From positions 109,792,219 through 109,856,218 of the forward strand of contig OX457024.1 in NCBI GenBank assembly GCA_949752745.1: a DNA stretch of 64,000 bases, written 5' to 3'. The notes under the pieces were generated by a model. That model was not told where the DNA came from. It searched no databases and saw nothing but the letters and a program-made list of their open reading frames with translations. Source of the DNA: Protula sp. h YS-2021 (taxonomy: Eukaryota; Annelida; Polychaeta; Sabellida; Serpulidae). Numbering within the stretch: position 1 is the first letter of the stretch; each line of letters starts with the position of its first letter. Positions 14,761 through 28,200 of this stretch are shown in pieces. The translations under genes and the position numbers were made by a program.

Positions 14761-17700
14761 CGGAAATTCACAAACCGCTTGAGAAAATGCTGGCTACACC
14801 CGATATTAAATGTTACTGTTAGAGTAATATTGCAATAAAAAAACTTTTAAGATCTAGTTACAAGGCTACAGTCGGCGTCAAAGTCTCACACCTTTCAAAT
14901 TAGCATTTCTACAATTGAAAGAAAACACAACAACTTTTTATGCTTGTAATTTCTGGTAAATTTCGGTTTTCCGGTTTACTATAATAGTTTGCAGACTGTT
15001 TCTCATATTTACATGCTATTTTTCACAGTTTACTTGTTATTTATCTGAATGTGCTATAGACGACATCATACATTTATTTGTCTCTTATCTCTATTAAAAT
15101 TAGCTGTCTTTGCACATGCTTTTAGAATCTTCTAATTTTCCTTTTGAATCGATGGGCCCAAAACCGCTGCGAATGACTGTCTTTATTTTCTTTTCATTGG
15201 TGGTATGATCTTAAAACGCTTCAATTTTCTACAACTGCGTGGAAAAATCTCTTATGTGCGTTTTATTATTTGTTCGTGAAGAGATAGGGTTTTTACTCTG
15301 GTATGTTACATTTCTCTGAAGTTTTTTGTTTGGACTAATTGTAACTGCGAGATATATTACCATTGTTTTTCTGATTGTACACACCAAGGTCTTCTGAAAC
15401 TAGAAATTATTATTGTTTATGACATAACCCTTGAAGCCACCCCGTCTCCTGTTGATATTTCTGCTTTTGAGAAAGAAAAATATAAAGCGGATCCTTAGAA
15501 TAAACAATCTTAGGTATCGCAACATTGATATGAGCTGCCTTGAAAAAGTGGGTCAAATATACTTTAAATCCACCCCCTCCCTACTCCCACCTACCCCAAG
15601 AACCAGGTTATTTATGCGGAGACATTTAAAACAATACCTTTAATGTCACGCAACGGAAATTCACAAACTCCTTGAAAAAATGCTGGCTACGCCCGATATT
15701 CCATGTCGTGCTGTTTGAGTGACATTGAATTAAACAAAAAAAGAACTTTTAAGATCTAGTTATGAGGTTCTAATTGGCATGAAAGTGATACACATTGACA
15801 ATTCAGCATTTATAAAATTGAAAAAAAAAAAGCGAACAACAACTTTTTATGCTTGTAATGTGTGGTAAATTCCGGTTTTCAAACTGGGGAAGATTACTAT
15901 AATAGTTTGCAGGCTGTTTCTCATATTTGCATGCTATTTTACACAGTTTATCTGAATGTGCTGTAGACGACGTTATACATTTATTTTTCTCTTATCTCTG
16001 TTAAAATTAGCTGTATTTGCACATGCGGTTAGAATCTTCAAATTTTCCTTTTGAATCGATGGGCCCAAAACCGCTGCGAATGACTGACTTTATTTTCTTT
16101 TCATTGCTGGTATGATCTTAAAACGCTTCAGTTTTCTACATTTGCGTGCACAAATCTCCCATGTGTGCGTTTTATTATCTTTTTCGCTAAGAGATAGGGT
16201 CTGTTTACTCTGGAATGTTACATTTGTCTGAGGAGTTTTGTTTGGACTAAGTGTAACTGCTCGATATATTGTCGTTATTTTTCTGATTGTACAGACCAAG
16301 GTCTTCTGAAAGTGAAATTGTTATTGTTTATGACATAATCCTTGAGGCCACCCCGTCTCCTCTTGATATTTCTGCTTTTGAGAAAGAAAAATATATTCTT
16401 AAAAAAATCGTGAAAGCGGATCCTTAGAATAAACAATCTTAGGTATCGCAACATTGAAATGAGCTTCCTTGAAAAAGTGGGTCAAATATACTTTAAATCC
16501 ACCCCCTCCCTACTCCCACCTACCCCAAGAACCAAGTTATTTATGCGGAGACATTTGAAACAATACTTTTAATGTCACGCAACGGAAATTCACAAACTCC
16601 TTGAAAAAAATGCTGGCTACGCCCGATATTCCATGTCGTGCTGTTTGAGTGACATTGAATTAAACAAAAAAAGAACTTTTAAGATCTAGTTATAAGGTTT
16701 TAATTGGCATGAAAGTGATACACATTGACAATTCAGCATTTATAAAATTGAAAAAAAAAAGAGAACAACAAGTTTTTATGCTTGTAATGTGTGGTAAATT
16801 CCGGTTTTCAAACTGGGGAAGATTACTATAATAGTTTGCAGGCTGTTTCTCATATTTGCATGCTATTTTACACAGTTTATCTGAATGTGCTGTAGACGAC
16901 GTCATACATTTATTTTTCTCTTATCTCTGTTAAAATTAGCTGTATTTACACATGCGGTTAGAATCTTCTAATTTTCCTTTTGAATCGATGGGCCCAAAAC
17001 CGCTGCGAATGACTGACTTTATTTTCTTTTCATTGCTGGTATGATCTTAAAACGCTTCAATTTTCTACATTTGCGTGCACAAATCTCTCATGTGTGCGTT
17101 TTATTATCTTTTTCGCTAAGAGATAGGGTCTGTTTACTCTGGAATGTTACATTTGTCTGAGGAGTTTTGTTTGGACTAAGTGTAACTGCTCGATATATTG
17201 TCGTTATTTTTCTGATTGTACAGACCAAGGTCTTCTGAAAGTGAAATTGTTATTGTTTATGACATAATCCTTGAGGCCACCCCGTCTCCTCTTGATATTT
17301 CTGCTTTTGAGAAAGAAAAATATATTCTTAAAAAAATCATGAAAGCGGATCCTTAGAATAAATAATCTTAGGTATCGCAACATTGAAATGAGCTTCCTTG
17401 AAAAAGTGGGTCAAATATACTTTAAATCCACCCCCCTCCCTACTCCCACCTACCCCAAGAACCAAGTTATTTATGCGGAGACATTTGAAACAATACTTTT
17501 AATGTCACGCAACGGAAATTCACAAACTCCTTGAAAAAATGCTGGCTACGCCCGATATTCCATGTCGTGCTGTTTGAGTGACATTGAATTAAACAAAAAA
17601 AGGACTTTTAAGATCTAGTTATAAGGTTTTAATTGGCATGAAAGTGATACACATTGACAATTCAGCATTTATAAAATTGAAAAAAAAAAGCGAACAACAA

Positions 17701-20700
17701 CTTTTTATGCTTGTAATGTGTGGTAAATTCCGGTTTTCAAACTGGGGAAGATTACTATAATAGTTTGCAGGCTGTTTCTCATATTTGCATGCTATTTTAC
17801 AGAGTTTATCTGAATGTGCTGTAGACGACGTTATACATTTATTTTTCTCTTATCTCTGTTAAAATTAGCTGTATTTACACATGCGGTTAGAATCTTCTAA
17901 TTTTCCTTTTGAATCGATGGGCCCAAAACCGCTGCGAATGACTGACTTTATTTTCTTTTCATTGCTGGTATGATCTTAAAACGCTTCAATTTTCTACATT
18001 TGCGTGCACAAATCTCTCATGTGTGCGTTTTATTATCTTTTTCGCTAAGAGATAGGGTCTGTTTACTCTGGAATGTTACATTTGTCTGAGGAGTTTTGTT
18101 TGGACTAAGTGTAACTGCTCGATATATTGTCGTTATTTTTCTGATTGTACAGACCAAGGTCTTCTGAAAGTGAAATTGTTATTGTTTATGACATAATCCT
18201 TGAGGCCACCCCGTCTCCTCTTGATATTTCTGCTTTTGAGAAAGAAAAATATATTCTTAAAAAAATCATGAAAGCGGATCCTTAGAATAAATAATCTTAG
18301 GTATCGCAACATTGAAATGAGCTTCCTTGAAAAAGTGGGTCAAATATACTTTAAATCCACCCCCCTCCCTACTCCCACCTACCCCAAGAACCAAGTTATT
18401 TATGCGGAGACATTTGAAACAATACTTTTAATGTCACGCAACGGAAATTCACAAACTCCTTGAAAAAATGCTGGCTACGCCCGATATTCCATGTCGTGCT
18501 GTTTGAGTGACATTGAATTAAACAAAAAAAGGACTTTTAAGATCTAGTTATAAGGTTTTAATTGGCATGAAAGTGATACACATTGACAATTCAGCATTTA
18601 TAAAATTGAAAAAAAAGAGAACAACAACTTTTTATGCTTGTAATGTGTGGTAAATTCCGGTTTTCAAACTGGGGAAGATTACTATAATAGTTTGCAGGCT
18701 GTTTCTCATATTTGCATGCTATTTTACAGAGTTTATCTGAATGTGCTGTAGACGACGTCATACATTTATTTTTCTCTTATCTCTGTTAAAATTAGCTGTA
18801 TTTACACATGCGGTTAGAATCTTCTAATTTTCCTTTTGAATCGATGGGCCCAAAACCGCTGCGAATGACTGACTTTATTTTCTTTTCATTGGTAGTATGA
18901 TCTTAAAACGCTTCAGTTTTCTACATTTGCGTGCACAGATCTCTCATGTGTGCGTTTTATTATTTTTTCGCTAAGAGATAGGGTCTGTTTACTCTGGAAT
19001 GTTACATTTCTCTGAGGAGTTTTGTTTGGACTAAGTGTAACTGCTCGATATACTGTCATTTTTTTCTGATTGTACAGACCAAGGTCTTCTGAAAGTGAAA
19101 TTGTTATTGTTTATGACATAATCCTTGAGGCCATCCCGTCTCCTCTTGATATTTCTGCTTTTGAGAAAGAAAAATATATTATTAAAAAAATCGTGAAAGC
19201 GGATCCTTAGAATAAACAATCCTAGGTATCGCAACATTGATATGGGCTGCCTTGAAAAAGTGGGTCAAATATACTTTAAATCCACCCCCTCCCTACTCCC
19301 ACCTACTCCAAGAACCAAGTCATTTATGCGGAGACATTTGAAACAATACGTTTAATGTCACGCAACGGAAATTCACAAACTCCTTGAAAAAATGCTGGCT
19401 ACGCCCGATATTCCATGTCGTGCTGTTTGAGTGACATTGAATTAAACAAAAAAAGGACTTTTAAGATCTAGTTATAAGGTTTTAATTGGCATGAAAGTGA
19501 TACACATTGACAATTCAGCATTTATAAAATTGAAAAAAAAGAGAACAACAACTTTTTATGCTTGTAATGTGTGGTAAATTCCGGTTTTCAAACTCGGGAA
19601 AATTACTATAATAGTTGGCAGGCTGTTTCTCATATTTGCATGCTATTTGACAGAGTTTATCTGAATGTGCTGTAGACGACGTTATACATTTATTTTTCTC
19701 TTATCTCTGTTAAAATTAGCTGTATTTACACATGCGGTTAGAATCTTCTAATTTTCCTTTTGAATCGATGGGCCCAAAACCGCTGCGAATGACTGACTTT
19801 ATTTTCTTTTCATTGCTGGTATGATCTTAAAACGCTTCAGTTTTCTACATTTGCGTGCACAAATCTCCCATGTGTGCGTTTTATTATCTTTTTCGCTAAG
19901 AGATAGGGTCTGTTTACTCTGGAATGTTACATTTGTCTGAGGAGTTTTGTTTGGACTAAGTGTAACTGCTCGATATATTGTCGTTATTTTTCTGATTGTA
20001 CAGACCAAGGTCTTCTGAAAGTGAAATTGTTATTGTTTATGACATAATCCTTGAGGCCACCCCGTCTCCTCTTGATATTTCTGCTTTTGAGAAAGAAAAA
20101 TATATTCTTAAAAAAATCGTGAAAGCGGATCCTTAGAATAAATAATCTTAGGTATCGCAACATTGAAATGAGCTTCCTTGAAAAAGTGGGTCAAATATAC
20201 TTTAAATCCACCCCAATCCCTACTTCCACCTACCCCAAGAACCAAGTTATTTATGCGGAGACATTTGAAACAATACTTTTAATGTCACGCAACGGAAATT
20301 CACAAACTCCTTGAAAAAATGCTGGCTACGCCCGATATTCCATGTCGTGCTGTTTGAGTGACATTGAATTAAACAAAAAAAGAACTTTTAAGATCTAGTT
20401 ATAAGGTTTTAATTGGCATGAAAGTGATACACATTGACAATTAAGCATTTATAAAATTGAAAAAAAAAAGAGAACAACAACTTTTTATGCTTGTAATGTG
20501 TGGTAAATTCCGGTTTTCAAACTGGGGAAGATTACTATAATAGTTTGCAGGCTGTTTCTCATATTTGCATGCTATTTGACAGAGTTTATCTGAATGTGCT
20601 GTAGACGACGTTATACATTTGTTTTTCTCTTATCTCTGTTAAAATTAGCTGTATTTACACATGCGGTTAGAATCTTCTAATTTTCCTTTTGAATCGATGG

Positions 20701-23700
20701 GCCCAAAACCGCTGCGAATGACTGACTTTATTTTCTTTTCATTGGTAGTATGATCTTAAAACGCTTCAGTTTTCTACATTTGCGTGCACAAATCTCTCAT
20801 GTGTGCGTTTTATTATCTTTTTCGCTAAGAGATAGGGTCTGTTTACTCTGGAATGTTACATTTCTCTGAGGAGTTTTGTTTGGACTGAGTGTAACTGCTC
20901 GATATACTGTCATTTTTTTCTGATTGTACAGACCAAGGTCTGATGAAAGTGAAATTGTTATTGTTTATGACATAATCCTTGAGGCCATCCCGTCTCCTCT
21001 TGATATTTCTGCTTTTGAGAAAGAAAAATATATTCTTAAAAAAATCGTGAAAGCGGATCCTTAGAATAAACAATCCTTAGGTATCGCAACATTGATATGG
21101 GCTGCCTTGAAAAAGTGGGTCAAATATACTTTAAATCCACCCCCTCCCTACTCCCACCTACTCCAAGAACCAAGTCATTTATGCGGAGACATTTGAAACA
21201 ATACGTTTAATGTCACGCAACGGAAATTCACAAACTCCTTGAAAAAATGCTGGCTACGCCCGATATTCCATGTCGTGCTGTTTGAGTGACATTGAATTGA
21301 ACAAAAAAAGGACTTCTAAGATCTAGTTATAAGGTTTTAATTGGCATGAAAGTGATACACATTGACAATTCAGCATTTATAAAATTGAAAAAAAAAGAGA
21401 ACAACAACTTTTTATGCTTGTAATGTGTGGTAAATTCCGGTTTCAAACTGGGGACGATTACTATAATAGTTTGCAGGCTGTTTCTCATATTTGCATGCTA
21501 TTTTACACAGTTTATCTGAATGTGCTATAGACGACGTTATACATTTATTTTTCTCTTATCTCTGTTAAAATTAGCTGTATTTACACATGCGGTTAGAACC
21601 TTCTACTTTTCCTTTTGAATCCGTTGGCCCAAAACCGCTGCGAATGACTGACTTTATTTTCTTTTCATTGGTGGTATGATCTTAAAACGCTTCAATTTTC
21701 TACATTTGCCTGCACAAATCTCTCATGTGTGCGTTTTATTATCTTTTTCGCTAAGAGATAGGGTCTGTTTACTCTGGAATGTTACATTTCTCTGAGGAGT
21801 TTTGTTTGGACTAAGTGTAACTGCTCGATATATTGTCATTATTTTTCTGATTGTACAGACCAAGGTCTTCTGAAAGTGAAATTGTTATTGTTTATGACAT
21901 AATCCTTGAGGCCATCCCGTCTCCTCTTGATATTTCTGCTTTTGAGAAAGAAAAATATATTCTTAAAAAAATCGTGAAAGCGGATCCTTAGAATAAACAA
22001 TCCTAGGTATCGCAACATTGACATGGGCTGCCTTGAAAAAGTGGGTCAAATGCACTTTAAATCCACCCCCCTCCCTACTCTCACCTACCCCAAGAACCAA
22101 GTTATTTATGCGGAGACATTTGAAACAACACTTTTAATGTCACGAAACGGAAATTCACAAACTCCTTGAAAAAATGCTGGCTACGCCCGATATTCCATGT
22201 CGTACTGTTTGAGTGACATTGAATTAAAAAAAAAGGACTTTTAAGATCTAGTTACAAGGTTTTAAGTGGCATGGAAGTGTTAGACAATTACAATTCAGCA
22301 TTTATACAACTGAAAGAAAAGAGAACAACAACTTTTTATGCTTGGAATGTGTTAAATTCCGGTTGTCAAAGTGCTGAAGATTACTATAATAGTTTACAAA
22401 GTTTACTTGTTATTTATCTGAATGTGCTGAAGACGACGTTATACATTTATTTTTCTTTTATCTCTGTTAAAAATCAGCTGTCTTTGCACATGCAGTTAGA
22501 ATTTTGTAATTTTCTTTTTGAATCGGTTGGCCCAAAACCGCTGCGAATGACTGTCTTTATTATCTTTTTATTGGTGCTACGATCTTAAAACGCTTCAATT
22601 TTCTACAGCTGCCTGGGTAAATCTTAGATATGTGTGTTTTATTTTTATTAGTTTTTTTTTTTTTGTAAAGTTATAGGGTCTGTTTACTCTGGAGTAAACA
22701 ATCTGTTAACGCTGGATTGTTACATTTGTCTTAATTTTTTGTTTGGTCCAAGTGTAAATGCTCGATAAATTGTCATTATTTTCTGATTGTACACACCAAG
22801 GTCTCCTGAAAGTAGAAATTGCTATTGTTTATGGCATAATCCTTGATGACACTCTGTCTCCTTTTGATATTTCTGCTTTTGAGAAAGAAAAATATATATT
22901 TTAAAAAAGGCGTGAAAGCGAATCGTTATAATAAACAAGCGTCAGTATCGCAACATTGATAGAATGCTGGTTACGCCCGATATTCCATGTCGGACTGTTT
23001 GGGTAATATTGAATTTACAAAAAAATTTAAGATCTAGTTACAAGGTTTTAATTGGCATCAAAGTTTTATGCACTTTACAATGCAGCATTTTTGCAATTGA
23101 AAGAAAAGAGAACAACAACTTTTTATACTTGTAATGTATGGTAAATTCCGGTTTTCAAAGTGGGGAAGATTAATATAATAGTTTGCAGGCTGTTTCTCAC
23201 CTTTACAGGCAGGCTATTTTTCACATTTTACTTGTTATTGACCCGAATGTGTTTCTTATCTCTGTTAAAATTAGCTGTCTATGTTGCACCTGTGGTTAGG
23301 AATTTCTAACTTTCTTTTTAAATTTACGGGCCCAAAACCGCTGGGATTGACTGTATTTATGATCTCTTCATTGGTGATATTATGTTAAAACGCTTCAGTT
23401 TTCTACAACTGCCTGGACAATTTTTTATGTGTGTTTCATTATTTTTTTTGTAAAGTGATAGGGTCTGTATACTCTAGAATGTGACATTTCTCTGAATTTT
23501 TTGTTTGGTCCAAGTGTAAATGCTCGATATGTTGTCATTGGTTTTCTGATTGTACACACCAAGGTCTCCTGAAAGTAGAAATTGCTATTGTTTATGGCAT
23601 AATCTTTGATGACACTCCGTCTCCTTTTTGATATTTCTGCTTTTGAGAAAGAAAAATATATTTAAAAAAAGGTGTGAAAGCGGATCGTTACAATAAACAA

Positions 23701-24430
23701 GCATCGGTATCGCAACATTGATAGAATGCTCGCTAAGCCCGATATTCCATGTCGGACTGTTTGGGTAATAATGAATTTACAAACAAATTTAAGATCTAGC
23801 TACAAGGTTTTAATTGGCATCAAAGTTTTATGCACTTTACAATGCAACATTTTTGCAATTGAAAGAAAAGAGAACAACAACTTTTTATACTTGTAATGTG
23901 TGGTAAATTCCGGTTTTCAAAGTGGGGAAGATTAATATAATAGTTTGCAGGCTGTTTCTCACATTTACAGGCAGGCTATTTTTCACATTTTACTTGTTAT
24001 TGACCTGAAAGTGTTTCTTATCTCTGTTAAAATTAGCTGTCTATGTTGCACCTGTGGTTAGAATTTTCTAACTTTCTTTTTAAATTGATGGGCCCAAAAC
24101 CGCTGGGATTGTCTGTATTTATGATCTCTTCATTGGTGATATCATGTTAAAACGTTTCAATTTTCTACAACTGCCTGGACAAATCTTTCTTACGTGCGTT
24201 TTTTTTTCGTTAAGTGATAGGGTTTGTATACTCTGGAATGTGACTTTTCTCTGATGTCTTTTTTGTTTGGACTAAGTGTAAACGCTCGATGTATTGTCAT
24301 TGTTTTTCTGATTGTACACACCAAGGTCTTCTGAATGGCGAGAAAGAAAAATATATTTAAAAACAGGCGTGAAAGCGGACCGTTAGAATAAGCAATCATA
24401 GGTCTCGCCATGTTGATATGGGCTGCTGTG
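14761..24430 (+). repeat. Satellite B array, + orientation (about 927-bp units)
   Basis: The landmark CTGGCTACGCCCGATATTCC recurs near 15682, 16615, 17541, 18471, 19398, 20325, 21249 and 22180, so units are about 925-932 bp. A first diverged unit starts near 14788. Two shorter, diverged units (about 786 and 762 bp, landmarks near 22966 and 23728) close the array. Each full unit carries GGATCC, GGGCCC and AGATCT sites. Central units are nearly identical, edge units diverged, the usual result of unequal exchange. Short frames of 60-76 codons repeat because the unit repeats. Confidence 0.95.
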
Positions 24431-24439
24431 AAAAACTTT

Positions 24440-24890
24440 ATTCTGTTGTACAGAACATTGTAGTTTTTTGAAATAATGGGTGTGATGTTTACTTTGTCTT
24501 TTTTTATAGTTATTATTTTGGAAGACTGACATTAAATACCACTGTGTTCATACCTCTTTGGTATGCACACAGTGGTATTTTTTTTGCCAAGGTATTGTGG
24601 CTGGATTCGACTGAATCTTAAATTTGTCTAATGTTTTCTAGAGGAGTGTGAATACACACAATGCATGCAGAGAAATAGCTTGCGTTTCTCACAAGTTGCT
24701 CTTTTTCGCCTCAAACTGCGGTCCTTGTAATTAAACATTTATTTTTTTATCTCTATTTCTATTAGCTCAGTTTTTTGGTTAGAATTGTTTTTTCTTTTTT
24801 AAAATGATAGATCTAATATCGCTTGTATAGACGGCCTTAATTTTTTGGACTTGAAGTACTAAAGATTCTTCAACCTTGGATGTTTTTAGA
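24440..24890 (+). repeat. Satellite B edge module with hairpin, copy 2
   Basis: Hairpin arms at 24534-24554 and 24560-24580 with loop TCTTT, then the same module as at 14341, ending near 24890. Sequence upstream of the hairpin (AATGGGTGTGATG to ATTATTTTGGAAGACTGAC) also matches the reverse complement of 36770-36830, so the module is larger than the hairpin plus head. Confidence 0.85.
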
Positions 24891-25275
24891 ACCGGCCCCT
24901 TCACTATCCCACCCACTGCTCCCCATCCCACCACACGGCACGAGACACACGCCAACAACCGAGTTGTTGATTAGAAGTATTAACTTAAGCCTGTGCATAA
25001 TATTGGGCGCTTTGACTTCACAATTTAAAGATAAACGGTTACTTGTTCAACACACACGACACAATTACTGAGACAATTGATGAGGTGAAATTTACAGAGG
25101 AACCATATTTGCTGGCAGACTCAGTTTATATAAATAAACCGTAAATTGGGTGAAATTGTTTAAGAAGAACCTTTGACAGGAAATGTTATATATCCTATAT
25201 GTGTTTATAAATGTTTTACGAAAGTATTTATGTATGTGCACGATATTCTCTCTTGACTTCACGCAGCTTAAGTGC
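24891..25275. other. Orientation-switch spacer of satellite B
   Basis: About 385 bp between + and - oriented arrays. It has a C-rich stretch (CCCACCCACTGCTCCCC) and otherwise AT-rich DNA with no recognisable gene. Confidence 0.5.
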
Positions 25276-28200
25276 AGTTGAAATTGGCATCCATTCGGAA
25301 ACTTGCTACCCGCGCCCATATTGGGATTGCAAAACAATTATGGCCGTCATTTAAGCGTTGTTGGACCAGGAATTCTGAAAAAGAAATGCATGGCCAAACT
25401 GAGCTAATAGAAATAGTGATAAGAGAAAATAAATGTATAATGCCGTTTATAACACATTCAGGTCAATAACAAGTAAAATGTAAAAAGTAGCCTGTAAATG
25501 TGAGAAATAGCCTGCAAACTATTATATTAATCTTCCCCACTTTGAAAACCGGAATTTATCACACAGTACAGCATAAAAAGTTGTTGTTCTCTTTACTTTC
25601 AATTGTAAAAGTGCTGAACTGAAAACTTTGATGCCAAATAAAACCTTGTAACCAGATCTTAAAAGTTTTTTTTTTTTAATTCAGCATTACTCCAACAGTA
25701 CGACATGGAATATTTGCGCCTAGCCAGCATTTTCCAACGATCCGCTTTCACGGCTTTTTAGACCTCAGCTAATATTTGTCACATCTCCGTCTGTCTGTCC
25801 GTCCGTCACACTTTAAACTTTTTTCTTGTCCGTGCGATATCACAGAAACGATACATCGAATCGTCATAAAACCTTACAGGAAGAAAGTATATATAGTGTA
25901 GATGTGCAAAGGGGGATTCAATTTGGCTCGTATTCCTCCGTCTGTCCGTTCGTCACACTTTAAACTTTTTTCTTGTCCGGGCGATATATCAAAAACTATT
26001 TATTTGATCTTCACCAAACCTTAAAGGAAGAAAGTATATATAGTGTAGGTGTGCAACAGGGGGTTTAATTTAGCCCATATTCATTCGTCTGTCCGTCCGT
26101 TGCACTTTAAACTTTTTTCTTGTCTGGTCGATATCTCAAAAACTATTCATCGGATCTTCACCAAACCTTACAGGAAGAAAGTATCTATAGCAAAGATGTG
26201 CAACGAGGGGTTGAATTTGGCTCGTACCAATCCGTGTATCCGTCCGTCGAACTTTAAACCTTTTTCTTGTCCGGGCGATAACTTAAAAAATTATTATGCG
26301 ATCTTCACAAAACCTTACAGCAAGAAAGTATATGTAGGATAGATTTGCAAGAAAGAGTTTAATTTGGCCCATGTCCATTCGTCTGTCCGTCCGTCGCACT
26401 TTAAACTTTTTTCTTGTCCGTGCGATATCTCAAAAACTATTTATTGGATCTTCGCTAGACCTTACAGGAAGGAAGAATATGTAGTGCAGATGTGCAACTG
26501 GGGTTCAATTTGTCCCATGTCTGTTCGTCTGTCCGCCTGTCACACTTTAAACATTTTCTTGTCCGGGCGATATCTCAAAAACTATTCATCTGATCTTAAC
26601 CAAACCTTACAGGAAGAAAGTATATATAGTGTAGATGTGCAAGGACCCGTCCGTCGCTCCATCCGTTGTACCTTGTATATTGTTTTTGTCCGGGCGGTAT
26701 TTCAAAAGAGTAACTGGCCCACAGTGATGTAACCACTATTGGCTGAGGGCTCTGCATCTCCGGTGCCTATGTTTTCTTAAAAATATATTTTCCTTTCTCA
26801 AGACCAGAAATATCAACAGGAGACGGGTTGGCTTCAAGGATTATGTCATAAACAATAACAATTTCTACTTTCAAAAGACCTCGGTCTGTACAATCAGAAA
26901 AATAATGACAATATCTCGAGCAGTTACACTTAGTCCAAACAAAACTCCTCAGACAATTGTAACATTCCAGAGTAAATAGACCCTATCTCTTTACGAAAAA
27001 AATAATAAAACGCACACATGAGAGATCTGTGCACGCAAATGTAGAAAATTGAAGCGTTTTAAGATCATACCAGCAATGAAAAGAAAATAAAGTCAGTCAT
27101 TCGCAGCAGTTTTGGGCCCATCGATTCAAAAGGAAAATTAGAAGGTCCTAACCGCATGTGTAAATACAGCTAATTTTAACAGAGATAAGAGAAAAATAAA
27201 TGTATAACGTCGTCTATAGCACATTCAGATAAACTGTGTAAAATAGCATGCAAATATGAGAAACAGCCTGCAAACTATTATAGTAATCTTCCCCAGTTTG
27301 AAAACCGGAATTTACCACACATTAAAAGCATAAAAAGTTGTTGTTCTCTTTTTTTTTTTCAATTTTATAAATACTGAATTGTCAATGTGTATCACTTTCA
27401 TGCCAATTAAAACCTTAAAACTAGATCTTAAAAGTTCTTTTTTTGTTTAATACAATGTCACTCAAACAGCACGACATGGAATATCGGGCGTAGCCAGCAT
27501 TTTTTCAAGGAGTTTGTGAATTTCCGTTGCGTGACATTAAAAGTATTGTTTCAAATGTCTCCGCATAAATAACTTGGTTCTTGGGGTAGGTGGGAGTAGG
27601 GATGGGGGTGGATTTAAAGAACATTTGGCCCACTTTTTCAAGGCAGCCCATATCAATGTTGCGATACCTAAGATTGTTTATTCTAAGGATCCGCTTTCAC
27701 GATTTTTTTAAGAATATATTTTTCTTTCTCAAAAGCAGAAATATCAACAGGAGACGGGAGGGCCTCAAGAATGATGTCATAAACAATAACAATTTCACTT
27801 TCAGAAGACCTTGGTCTGTACAATCAGAAAAATAATGACAATATATCGAGCAGTGACAATTAGTCCAAACAAAACTCCTCAGCGAAATGTAACATTCCAG
27901 AGTAAACAGACCCTATCTCTTTACGAAAAAAAAAACCCGCACGTAAGATAATTGTGCACGCAATTGTAGAAAGTTGAAGCGTTTTAAGATCATACCAGCC
28001 ATGAAAAGAAAATAAAGTCAGTCATTCGCAGCGGCTTTGGGCCCATCGATTCAAAAGGAAAATTAGAAGATTCTAACCGCATGTGTAAATACAGCTAATT
28101 TTAACAGAGATAAGAGAAAAATAAATGTATAACGTCGTCTATAGCACATTCAGATAAACTCTGTAAAATAACAAGTAAATATGAAAAACAGCCTGCAAAC

